Shown in pieces: positions 48,251-57,663 of a stretch of DNA of 64,000 nucleotides. The position numbers and the translations under genes are program-made. The notes below the pieces were generated by a model. It searched no databases and was not told the DNA's origin. It saw nothing but the letters and a program-made list of their open reading frames with translations. The stretch's first letter is position 1. Each line of letters opens with the position of its first letter. This stretch comes from Macrotis lagotis. Taxonomy: Eukaryota; Chordata; Mammalia; Peramelemorphia; Peramelidae. The stretch lies in the NCBI RefSeq assembly GCF_037893015.1, contig NC_133659.1, positions 11,035,385 through 11,099,384 of the forward strand, written 5' to 3'.

Positions 48251-50149
48251 ATATGATGATGATTACCTTTCTCTGTGAGAAGAAGGGACTCCCTGTGAGC
48301 AGGGACTGTGGGGTCTTTCCCTGCATCCCCAGTGAAGAGTCTCTCTGGGGATGCCCAGTCCCTAGAATTCTCTCAATAATTGATTGCCCAATGCAATCAG
48401 CTCAAGTATCTTATTTTTGTAAAGCATCAATGTGATGAATATAGGGGATGGAAGGGGAAACCCACCACCCACCTCCTGCCAGAGAGGAAACCAACCAATG
48501 GGGCATCTCTGGAAATGGCCCAAGTGGAAATTTGTCTGGAGAAACTCTACCTATCTATTAGGAGGGGATTTTTTATTAGGGGAAAAGGAAGCTTCAGTGG
48601 GGCCGGGCCAGCCAGCCAGGAGCCCCGGCTAAACCCAGAGCTGGGGCTGCATCAGCTTTCAGCCAAAGGCCACCATGCTTCTACCCATGTGATTTCAGAT
48701 TTAGGGACACGCCTTTCCCAAGGGTTCTGTTTACAGTAAAGTCTTCTCAGACATTTCCAAAGGGCAGTAAGTCCCCAAACCCCAGGAACCAGGGATGCCT
48801 TTTTTTGTAGGGAGTCTTCTGGAGGGCAGAGACTGTCCCTTTGGGGAGCTTTAATGAATCCATGGTTTTGGATTGGATCCCATGAGAAATAGAATGAGAT
48901 GAACCCAAAGTCTCAGCACTTTATCCCACTCCCCAGTTTTAGGATTAAGGAAGTCTTGTTTGCATTTTCTCCCTTTGTAAAGATCCAGGTTAGGGTAGGG
49001 ATAGACTTTCCAACCTTCTTCAACAGAAAGAATTAAAAAGGGTGGGGTGGGGACAGAAACAGGGCCTCTTTAGGTTTTTCGAGTGACAGCTGACCAAGCT
49101 AGGCCAACCTTTTGGGGCCAAAGCAGCAGCTAACTGAAGGTGGACCACTTCCAAAGAGCTGTGGACATGTTTACAATCAGCTGCCCAGATTAGATTACTC
49201 TGAGTTGCTTGGAGTCTGTTGCTCTTACAAGAAAAGAGGACGGTTGCAGAACTTAAAAAAAAAGAAACATCACTGTTGAAATAGTCCTCAAACAAACCAG
49301 CCCAAAGACAAAAATGGACAATATTTTTTTTCCCCAAGCAACAGTTTAGAAAGTCTTTGCTTGTCCTTTCCTCTGAGCTCTAGGGAGCTGCTGGATAGTG
49401 ATGGGCTATAGGCCCTTGGACCAGTCACTTAAAAACCCCACTTAAGGGTTCCATCCACCTGGGAGAGAAGGGCCATCCAGATCCCACATGGAATCTTCTG
49501 GACTTCAGTGCAGGGTAATAACATCAGCTGTGTTGTTTACTGGTGGCCTTATCACCTGAGAAACTCCAAGAAACCACCAACATACCCTCAAGCCCTCGTT
49601 CTGGGCATGACCCTGGACAAACTGAGTTTACAGTCAACAGGAGAAAGCCCCCACTGGCAGCAGATGCGGAGTGTAGAAGCATATGGAGGGGGGAGGGGAG
49701 GAGGACCCAAGGTTTTGCTGATGTTGCAGAGGGCTAGGTTGGGGGGAGGGTTGGCTGGTTGCCAGTGAGCCCCATTTTCTTTCTCCTGCATAAGCGAGAC
49801 CCTGGAGCCCGATGGGGGGGGGGCAGTGAGAAGGCCGACTCCCCAGGGTGATCAGTCCTTCGGTTATTCATTTTTGCCTCAGTTTGCACAAGTGCATCTC
49901 GAAGCCCCTCCACCCACAGCCCGGTGGAGATTTGGGGTCTCCCATCTTCCTCCCCTGCCAGCCCCTCCTCCAGCAGCTGGGAGAATGGAACCAAAGCCCC
50001 TTTATCGAAGCACACACACAGCTGCGAGGGTGGAGGGCCCCTGGCGTGGGAGCAGTTGCTGCGGGGCCCCAGAAATCCCAGAGATCTTTGCCAGCCCCCC
50101 CCCCACGCTCCCCAGATAAGCCAGCCCTGCGAGGGGCAAGATGAAGGCC
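48251..50149. other. Intergenic region between the convergent genes, part 2
   Basis: An L2 3' end (about 48290-48410), then about 1.7 kb with few repeat signatures (AT-richer 48430-49330, G-rich 49680-49830). No exon or promoter is supported. GADD45A ends at about 50290 from the other side. Confidence 0.4.
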
Positions 50150-50295
50150 GGAGGTCCAAGACACAACACAGCCCCCCCTGCCAGCACCAGCACCCCAGGC
50201 TGGGGCCGGGGGGAGGAGCGTCTCCCTCCCCCACGCATCACTGCAGTAAACAACCGAGGCGAACCCTGGCCAGCGCCACTCACTCCTCTACTCAG

Positions 50296-50803
50296 TTTAT
50301 TGCCGAGAGTGTACAGCAGAAATGACCTGCGCGTCCGTCAAGAACTCAGTGCAGTTCCTAGTGAAACTCCAAGAACTGAAGCAGCCGGTCCCGAGCCGAC
50401 AGACGGGGGTGGAAAACGGCATTCGGCCCCTTGCTCTTCCATCGGGGCATCCGACCCCAGAGCCCCGCCGCCCGTCCGGTTCCGGCCCACCCCGCTCTCT
50501 GGGTTTCTCAAAGGGGCAGCGCCACCGTGCTCAGGGGCGCGTGTGCCCCCCGGCTCGCGGCCACTTGGGTTTTGGTGCCTTTCGATGCTTCGCTCGTTTC
50601 CAAACCGCTTCCGTCCGCCTTCTGGCCGCTCTCCTCCGGCCACGCCGGCCCCGGCCGCCCACCCACCCGTCATCTCTGGGCCCGCAGGCTGCTGGGCATC
50701 GATGGCGCTAATCCTGGCGTCCGTGGAGGGAGGAAGGGCGGGAGCAACTACAAAGGTATCCCGAGCCGCCGGCCCCCTGGGCTCAGTTCCGCGGGGGCCG
50801 CCG
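50296..50803 (-). other. GADD45A: GADD45A 3' UTR with poly(A) signal
   Basis: Reading on the - strand, about 500 nt follow the TGA to the first AATAAA (complement of TTTATT at 50296-50301). A GT-containing stretch (GAGTGAGTGGCG) follows it. The UTR is GC-rich near the stop and less so distally. The poly(A) site is inferred from the signal alone. Confidence 0.7.
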
Positions 50804-52137
50804 TCACCGCTCGGGGAGGTGGATCACGGGGACCCACTGGTCCAGGTAGCGGCTCTCCCGGCAGAAGCAGATGAGCTGGCTCAAGGCCGGGTCCTTCCAT
50901 TGGGAGGAGTGGGGGTTCTGGAAAGAAGCCAGGCGGCGGCGGCGCGTGAAGAAGCGGGGCGGGGGCTGCGGGGGGCGGGCTGCAGGGAAACTGCCCCAAA
51001 AGGGCAAACCTGCTCCCGGAGCCTCACCTGCACCCGGGGCCCCAAACCTGCACCCGGAGCCCCAAACCTGCACCCGGAGCCCCAAACCTGCACCCGGAGC
51101 CCCAAACCTGCACCCGGAGCCTCACCTGCACCCGGGGCCCCAAACCTGCACCCGGAGCCCCAAACCTGCACCCGGGCCTCAGCTTACACCCGGGCCCCAA
51201 ATCTGCACCCGGACCTCAAACCTGCACCCGGGGCCCCAAACCTGCACCCGGGCCCCAAATCTGCACCCGGACCTCAAACCTGCACCCGGGGCCCCAAACC
51301 TGCACCCGGAGCCCAAACCTGCACCCGGAGCCCAAACCTGCTCCCGGGGCCCCAAAAGCTGCACCCGGGTCTCACCTGCACCCGGACCTCCAAACCTGCA
51401 CCCGGGCCCCAAACCTGCACCCAGGTGTCAGCCCAGCACCCGGGGCCCCAAGGCGGGCCACACACAAGCCCCGGCGTCCCCAGGAGGCCCCTCCTCTTGC
51501 ACCCAGACTGGCCTGAGCCCCCGCGGCCCGGAGGGCGGCGGCTGGGGCTCGGGGGGGGGGGGGCCGGGGGCGCCGCCCCCTCCCCGGCTTCACCCCACCT
51601 GCCCGCACTGTTCTGCCCCCCGCTCACCGTGACGAGCACGCAGTGCAGGTCGGGGGGCTGCTCGGCGCCCCCGGCCCCCAGCAGCAGCAGCTCGGCCAGG
51701 CGGCCCGGGTTGCTGACCCGCAGGATGTTGATGTCGTTCTCGCAGCAGAAGGCCTGCAGCAGCGTGAAGTGGATCTGCAGGGCCACGTCGCGCGCGTCCT
51801 CCTCGTCGGCCGCCAGCAGGCACAGCACCACGTTGTCGGGGTCCCTGCGGGGCGGGGAGGGGGCGTCAGCGCGGGGCGGGGCGGCGGGCCCGGGCCCCGC
51901 GGGGGCGCCCCCGGGTGGGGGACGGGGCGGCCACTTACACGTTGAGCAGCTTGGCCGCCTCGTAGACCCCCACGGTGAGGCTGCGCTGACTCAGGGCTTT
52001 GCTCAGCACCTCCTCCAGGGCGTCCCCGACCGAGTCCATCCTGCACAGGGGAGCGGCCGTCAGCGCCCCGCGGCCCGGCCCGCCCGCCCCCCGGCCCCGC
52101 GCGCCGCTCACCCGTCCGCCCGGTCCTCCAGAGTCAT
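50804..52137 (-). CDS. GADD45A: Growth arrest and DNA-damage-inducible protein 45 alpha, four exons: complement(join(50804..50917, 51628..51844, 51939..52040, 52112..52137))
   Basis: Encodes a small acidic stress effector of the L7Ae/L30e-like fold. Family members bind PCNA, p21, CDK1 and MAP3K4 and act in growth arrest, p38/JNK signalling and DNA repair or demethylation. Exon 1 reads MTLEDRAD plus a split Gly codon. Exon 2 (102 nt) starts [19 protein letters not shown]. Exon 3 (217 nt) carries [19 protein letters not shown] with the acidic loop, then [19 protein letters not shown]. Exon 4 encodes 37 residues ending [12 protein letters not shown], then TGA. All introns are GT-AG with consistent phases, and introns 1 and 2 have CTGAC branch-point-like motifs. 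Intron lengths are 71, 94 and 710 bp. The product is 152 residues versus 165 in human: about 6 fewer before MDSVGD and about 7 fewer in the loop before GAEQPPDLH. The [15 protein letters not shown] tail separates it from GADD45B and GADD45G. The start has A at -3. The gene is convergent with GNG12. Confidence 0.97.
51003..51450. repeat. GC-rich minisatellite in GADD45A intron 3 (20-bp unit, about 23 copies)
   Basis: The commonest unit is CACCCGGAGCCCCAAACCTG, with variants of 18-20 bp that change GGAG to GGGG, GGG or GGA and AAACCTG to TCACCTG or AAATCTG. A run of three near-identical units spans 51061-51120. A three-unit block (about 58 bp) starting near 51197 recurs near 51255, which shows higher-order duplication. 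On the transcribed (-) strand every unit has G-runs. Because the period is not a multiple of three, the long + strand frame through it is meaningless as protein. Confidence 0.95.
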
Positions 52138-52430
52138 AGTGGCCGGCCCGGCCCGGCGCGCCGCCCGCCCCTCGGCCCGGACTGCGGCGGCCCCGCGGCG
52201 CTGAAGGACAAAGAGCCGGGCGCCCCGCAGTTATCCCGGCCGCCGCCGGCCAACCGGCGCGCCGCTCATTTGCATGCCGCGCGCCCATTGGCCCGCGCGG
52301 ATCGGCCCTCTCGGCCCATTCGCCCTTCGCGCGGAGGCTCGGCCCGGAGAGCCCGGCGCGGGGCGGGGCCCGGGAGGCGCCCCGCCCCCCCGCCCCCATT
52401 GGCCGGCGGGCTCGGGGGCGGGGCCGGGCT
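52138..52430 (-). promoter_or_regulatory. GADD45A: GADD45A proximal promoter: octamer, two CCAAT boxes, GC boxes
   Basis: Upstream of the start codon lie an octamer ATTTGCAT (+ strand, 52268-52275; ATGCAAAT on the gene strand), inverted CCAAT boxes at 52287-52291 and 52398-52402, and GC boxes at 52361-52370 and 52414-52425. The human GADD45A promoter is known to use OCT-1 and CAAT motifs, which fits well. I see no convincing TATA box. The transcription start is probably between the octamer and the ATG but cannot be fixed, so the 5' UTR would be short (about 130 nt or less). Confidence 0.7.
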
Positions 52431-52977
52431 CCGGGGAGGGGGGCTCGGAGCGGGGGGGGGGAGGGGGGCGGCCGGGCCCCGCAGACACGCGCGCGCGGCA
52501 CACGCACCCACGCGGCCGCCCCCGACACGCGCGCACTGAGCTCGCCGCAGGTGACTGCCGCGGGCCGGGCCGATCAGGAACTGGGGGGCAGCAGAAGTCG
52601 GGGGAACGACCGCGGGGGAGTCGCCCCTCTTCTGCGGGCCCGTCGCGGGCCGTGCTGCGCTTCTGGCCAGGGGCGCGGCGCGCTCTGCTCCAGCGGGCGC
52701 ATTCGAACTCAGGCCCGGGGGCCGGGAGCTCCGCGACCCGAGGCAGCGGGGCGGGGGGCGCGGGGGGCCGGAGCCCCCTGCCCTGACGCTACCTCGCCCT
52801 CGGAGGGCGGCGGGCGGCGGGGACGGGGCAGGCAGAGCGCCAGCCCCGGCGTCCGCGGGGGGCGGCCGGCCCCCGGCCCTGGCGGCCCCCCCGACTCCAT
52901 GCTGGCCCCTGCGGCGGGGGCAGGCGTGCAGGGAAGGAGGGTGGCAGAGTCCAAGGCGCGCCGTGCCCACGTCCTCG

Positions 52978-53172
52978 CCCGGGGTGCTCCTCCTTGGGCC
53001 CGGGGTGCTCCTCCTTGGGCCCGGGGTGCTCCCTCCTTGGGCCCGGGATGCTCCCTCCTTGGCCCCGGGATGCTCCCTCCTTGGCCCCGGGGTGCTCCCT
53101 CCTTGGGCCCGGGATGCTCCCTCCTTGGGCCCGGGGTGCTCCTCCTTGGGCCCGGGGTGCTCCCTCCTTGGT
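52978..53172. repeat. GC-rich minisatellite upstream of GADD45A (21-22 bp unit, 9 copies)
   Basis: Nine head-to-tail units of 21 or 22 bp of the type CCCGGGGTGCTCCCTCCTTG plus GG. Three are 21 bp (CTCCTCC) and six are 22 bp (CTCCCTCC). Positions vary between GGGG and GGGA. It begins about 0.84 kb upstream of the GADD45A start codon. On the complementary strand the unit reads CCCGGGCCCAAGG, sharing a CCCGGGCCC(C)AA core with the intron 3 array. Confidence 0.95.
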
Positions 53173-53860
53173 CCCGGGCGCCTTTCGGGAAATGGGAGAA
53201 ACTACTCTTGAGGCCTTCTGCCAAAATCTCATCCGGACCATCATCAGATCAGTCCTCTTTTGCAGGCTGGCCTGGACTCCTTTCCTTGGGTGGGCCCCAT
53301 TTACTCCCAACAAGCTCCCCTCGACCCCTCTACTTTCCAACAGGTGCTGCTATTATCACACCCATCTAACAGATCATGAAAACTGAGGCTGAGGTTAAGT
53401 GACTTGTCCAAGGTCACACCGGCTAGAAAATGTCGGAGATGAGATTTATTTTCAAGTCCCTACTATATGATATGAAATATCATCTTTTCACAGGATGCTC
53501 TCATGGCCATCTGAAATCACCCCAGATAATGAACAGGTTTCCCTGGGGTGGCTAGGTCAGACCAGGGCCAGCCGCTACATGGGCAAAGGTCGAATGGGGG
53601 GGCTATTGGCAGGCCTCCCTTCCCATGATTATATCTTTCTTGATCCATTGCTCGGGTCTGTTTATCCAAATTTGGTGGAGCAAGGCAAGGGAGGGCCAGG
53701 TTGACCAAAGGGGCTCCTGCCCTGATGGTGCTAAGGGAAAGAAAGCAGAAGGGAGGATCCTGATGGAGATCAGCCCTCTGGGCTTTGGAACCCCTGCTCT
53801 ATGTGAGGAGGCCCCACATCTCATCTAGTAAGGGTAAGAGCTTTCTTTTAAAAAAAAAAT
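53173..53860. other. Gene-free stretch upstream of GADD45A
   Basis: Contains a SINE/MIR piece (-) at about 53370-53460 (AACTGAGGCTGAGGTTAAGT). The remainder is unassigned, with CpG content falling away from the island. Confidence 0.4.
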
Positions 53861-53869
53861 AAGCTTTCA

Positions 53870-54023
53870 GGGACAGCTAGGTGGCACAGTGGATAGAGCA
53901 CCAGCCCTGGAGTCAGGAGGACCTGAGTTCAAATCTGGCCTCAGACACTTAATAATTGCCTAGCCGTGTGGCCTTGGGCAAGTCACTTGACCCCATTTCC
54001 TTGCCAAAAAAAAACCCTAAAAA
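53870..54023 (+). mobile_element. WSINE-like SINE
   Basis: GGACAGCTAGGTGGCACAG head, complete body and A-rich tail. Target duplication AAGCTTTCA at 53861-53869 and 54024-54032. Confidence 0.9.
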
Positions 54024-54032
54024 AAGCTTTCA

Positions 54033-54594
54033 ATTTGACATGGCACTGTGGATTATTATCTCATTTGATCCTTGCAACAATACCTGGGAGGGAAGTGTTA
54101 TCACTATTCCCCATTTTCCTGATGGGGAAACTGAGGCAAGCAGCAGACAAGTGACTTGCCCAGGGTCATACCGCTAGGCTGTGATGGAGGCTCAATTTGA
54201 ACTCAGGTCTGTTCTGACTCTAGCAGTCTTCTAAGTCTCCATGTGGACTGCAGCCAACCTGGTCCAAGTCCTTTTGCTGTCCCCTACATGGTCACACTGC
54301 TCTGCTAAAAACCATCTCCAAGTCATAGAATGGCTGCTCTGTGGTTTTACCCCACGAACTCAGCTGGGAGCTTCTCCTCTTCTGCTCCACACCCTTCCAT
54401 GGCTCACTTTTGCCCCAAGTCCAGATCAGACTCTGGCCCAGCTTTATCACCTCCCCTGCCTAGGCATCTTGTCTCATCCTGCTCAGCTCTGGCCACTATA
54501 GCGGACCCCAGTCCCATTGGACTGGGAGCTCCTTGAGGGCAGGCAGGGATTGGATTTGCCCCTAGGACTTAGCTCAGAGTCACACATCGCAAGT
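54033..54594. repeat. MIR followed by L2-like sequence
   Basis: MIR (-) about 54040-54240 (GGGGAAACTGAGGCAAGCAG). An L2-like body follows to TGGGAGCTCCTTGAGGGCAG and about 54590. No gene seen. Confidence 0.5.
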
Positions 54595-54860
54595 GGACAG
54601 TTAGTTGCACAGTGGCTAGAGCACCAACCCTAGAGTCAGGAGGATCTGAGTGAAGTCCGACCTCACACACTTGCCACTTACCACCTGCGTGACCCTGGGC
54701 AAGTCATTTAATCCTGATTGTCTCACATCCACTCATCCTGATTCAGGAGAAAGTGAGGCTGGTGACAGCCCAACCCCCCTCACTCCAGTCCAGTCATGTG
54801 CTTGTCATGACATCACCTCCCTGATGTCAGGCCCTTTTTTAAGAACAAAGGACAAACATC
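54595..54860 (+). mobile_element. Long marsupial SINE with LINE-type tail
   Basis: GTTGCACAGTGGCTAGAGCA head, TGACCCTGGGCAAGTCATTT, AGGAGAAAGTGAGGCTGGTG and the end TAAGAACAAAGGACAAACAT. Confidence 0.75.
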
Positions 54861-54960
54861 AAATGTAGAAGAAATTCTTGTTGACTGACTGACCTACTAA
54901 CTCTACCAGATGATTTCCTGACCCACAGTCTGACATTTGTGCACCTTGCATCTAGAATAA

Positions 54961-55206
54961 GCTCTCTCTCTATCTCTCTGTCTCTCCGTCTCTGTCTTTC
55001 TCTCCCCCCACCCCCCTCTTTCTCTCTCCCCTCTCCTTCCATGTCTTTTTTGTCTCTCTTCTCTCTTCCTCTCTTTTCTGAGTTTCCTGTCTGCCTCTGT
55101 CTCTCATTATCTCTTTCCATTTCTGAATTTTTTTACCTGCTCTCTTTGTCTCTGTCACTCTCTCTGTCTCTGTCTCTCCTCTCTCTTTGTCTCTCTTTCT
55201 CTCTCT
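54961..55206. repeat. Pyrimidine-rich CTCT/TCTG tract
   Basis: About 245 bp of CTCTCTGTCTC-type low-complexity sequence, the second such tract in the window. Confidence 0.9.
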
Positions 55207-57259
55207 ACTAGAGTATTCTTGGTTTCTCTCTCCATTGCACTGTGGAGGCAGAGGTTACATGACCTCATTGGCAGAATATCCTGGCAGGAATTCTGGGTCT
55301 GAAGTAGGGCCAGAGAACCTCCTCTCCTTCCCACCTCTGAGACTTGGAGTTTCTGTGCTGGGGCTTCCCACCCACCCCTTCAATTTGGGATCCATGTGCT
55401 CCTAAGTAAGTCACTGCCCCTCTCAGAGCCTGTGTCCCATCTGAAAAGTGGTCAAGTCCAACCTGATGACCTCTCAGGTCCCTTCGGACTCCAAAGATCA
55501 TGCCACACATCACACGGCTGACACAGAACTTGTCCCATGCAGCTCCAAGATCACCTCACACTCCAGATGACACATGGTATGACATCATCTCTCCAGGGAC
55601 AGCTCTCTACCTCCAGATCCATTGTCCCCTTTTCGGAAGGGGCTGCGTTGAAAGCTAGGTCAAGCTCCAAGGCTTCCAGGATTTCCTCACGGTCTCTTTG
55701 CTGTGATTTCTAGTTTGGATGTCCAGTCATGTCATCCCCACCCTCCTCGCTTACTTCACCCATCAGGCCTTCCTAAGTGGGCCTGGTTCCTCCATATTCC
55801 ATAAACAGCCCCTCGCCCCCCCCCCCCCCCCAGACCCTAACGCCTGGCGGAGGTAGTAGCTTCCCGACCTGGGATCTCTCCATAGTTCTGACAGGTCACT
55901 GATGCTTGTGTTGTGCTGCCCACTCTACAGATGAGAAGGCTGAGGCCACGCAATTGGTATGAACTGGAGCTGGGGTTTGACCCCTGGACTTCCTGCCTCT
56001 CTAACCCCTGTGCCCCATGGCCTTTTCTAGTAATTAGAAGAAACCCTACCAGGGCTCCTGGGGTATAGGGATCCCAAGCTTTTATTAGCCAGTCACTCAC
56101 CCCCTCCCCATGGTCCTGCTCCCAAGGAAATTGCATTCTATAAGAATAAGTAAATGAAGTGACCAAGTCATTTCCCTTTACATGTTTGCATGAGCATCTA
56201 TTAAGCACCTACTCCAATGGTTTATGGAAAAGGTCACATGGCAAATCTGACACTGTAAATGGTCTTATGGACAGCACGGTATAAGAGAGAAAGTGTTGGA
56301 CCCGGAGTCAGGAAGGCCTGGGTTCCAACCCTGCTGGGTGACCATGGGTCAGGGTCTGAAGCTCTCTGGGTCTCAGAACTTCTCTATCTTTCTTTTTTCC
56401 AAGGCAATTAAGGTGAAGTGACTTAACCAGGGTCACATAGCTAGGAAGAGTCTGAGGTCATACTTGAACCCAAGTCCTGCTGACTTCAGGGCCTGTGCTC
56501 TATCTATTGCACCCCCTAACTGCCCCCTGAGGGCCTGGATGAGATTTATCATCTACGGAGTCAGTGGTTTTCAAAGTGTGGTCTGGAGTCCCAAGATCCT
56601 TTTTGAGCATCTGAAAGGTCAAAATCATTTCCATAATAATTCTATGGGTTTTAATTTTTAATTTGGTAAATATAAATGGATACCCCTCCTTGTTCCAGTA
56701 CCTTCCCTCTGTTAGGAATTTATTTGACCTCTGTAGAGATCACTTTGTCCCTAATTTGTTTACATGTTATCTCTCCCTTTAGACTGGAAGCTCCTTGAGG
56801 GCAGGGAGGGTCTTTTGCCTGTTTCTGTATCCCCCAGAGTTTAGCATAGTATCTGACAAACAGTCTGAGTTTAATAATTGTGGACTGACTGGCCCAGGTC
56901 ATTTTCATTTGGTTTCATTTGACTCCCACAAGGGCCTAGGGAGCCACTGATTGTTGGACTCATTCTACAGCTGCGGAGCATGGGGATTGGTCCCAGTTAT
57001 GTCAATCTGACCAGGGAGGGCTATGAACCAGGTTCTACCCTCTGACTCCAGGTTAGAGAGGAAAACCATGCTCCAGATGTTTGGTCCTTGGGTTATTTAA
57101 CTTTCCTTCAAACAGAAGCCCCCATGAGACCACTTAAATGGCAACAATGGCACGCCCCCCTTGCCAACAGTCATAGATGACATGGCATTCACTCTCTCTT
57201 TAGTCCTGATGAAGCCCGAGGCCTTAACTGGGGCTAGTGGATACAGAGGACAGATCCTT
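55207..57259. other. Gene-free stretch with SINE, L2 and hAT pieces
   Basis: MIR-type pieces about 55390-55500 and 56290-56390, a C16 run (55816-55831), a SINE (-) about 56395-56525, a hAT piece from 56562 and an L2 3' end about 56770-56890 (GAAGCTCCTTGAGGGCAGGG). No exon supported. Confidence 0.5.
56562..56690 (+). mobile_element. Fragment of an ancient hAT DNA transposon
   Basis: Starts CAGTGGTTTTCAAAGTGTGG, the classic end of hAT (Charlie/Tip100-type) elements. It continues AAAGGTCAAAATCATTTCC and ATAATAATTCTATGGG, then fades at about 56690. The other end is not found. Confidence 0.6.
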
Positions 57260-57279
57260 GGGGGGGGGGGGGGGGGGGG
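57260..57279. repeat. G20 homopolymer
   Basis: Twenty consecutive G on the + strand. Length is likely to be unstable in both sequencing and replication. Confidence 0.9.
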
Positions 57280-57663
57280 CTGTCCCCTTGGCTGCTTAGA
57301 CTCCTTTTCTTTATCTGTAAAATGGGAAGAGTAAAATTTGTGTGAACCACTGCCAAGGAAGGGTTGGAAGAGACTGAGCTTCCCCCCTTCTATCAAACAG
57401 AACTTGGGATTCCACTGGTCCCAGTGAAGGGACTCCAGGTAAGGCAGAATGGGTATCGCTCTGCAAAGGGCAAGTGGAGAGTGACCTGGGGCCTTGGGAG
57501 CTCAGTCACTTGCCCCGGGACACAGCCTGATGCCAGGGCAGCTCTACTCACCTAACATGCCCAGAGTGCCCGTGGGTGTGGCTATTGTCCATAGGAAAGC
57601 CTTTCTACAGGTGACCAAGGAACTGGGAGAGGGGGAATTGAAATAAAGTACCTGCTGAGTAAG
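57280..57663. other. Gene-free stretch
   Basis: Short MIR-like piece (about 57300-57345, TTATCTGTAAAATGGG). Nothing else recognised. Confidence 0.35.

Larger units (their letters stand above)
50150..53180. other. CpG island covering GADD45A
   Basis: About 3 kb of very GC-rich, CpG-dense DNA contrasts sharply with the CpG-poor flanks. It spans the whole GADD45A coding region, its promoter and two minisatellites. Bounds are by eye. Between the promoter and the upstream array (52431-52977) I see no gene, only GC-rich sequence. Confidence 0.85.

Noticed and set aside
51939-52040. Start of GADD45A at the internal MDSVGD methionine in exon 2
   Set aside because: The upstream ATG in exon 1 gives MTLED as in other GADD45A proteins, splices in phase and has A at -3.
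50804-52137. Assignment to GADD45B or GADD45G
   Set aside because: The C-terminal [13 protein letters not shown], the exon 2 sequence and the neighbouring GNG12 all fit GADD45A.
50141-52204. 687-residue open frame on the + strand
   Set aside because: It runs antisense through GADD45A and the intron 3 minisatellite. The 18-20 bp units shift phase, stop codons are scarce because of GC content, and the protein is Pro/Ala/Thr low-complexity sequence.
52551-53386. Long frames (272, 234 and 183 residues) upstream of GADD45A
   Set aside because: Low stop density in the CpG island plus the 21-22 bp minisatellite. The repeats give Gly/Pro-rich nonsense in several frames at once.
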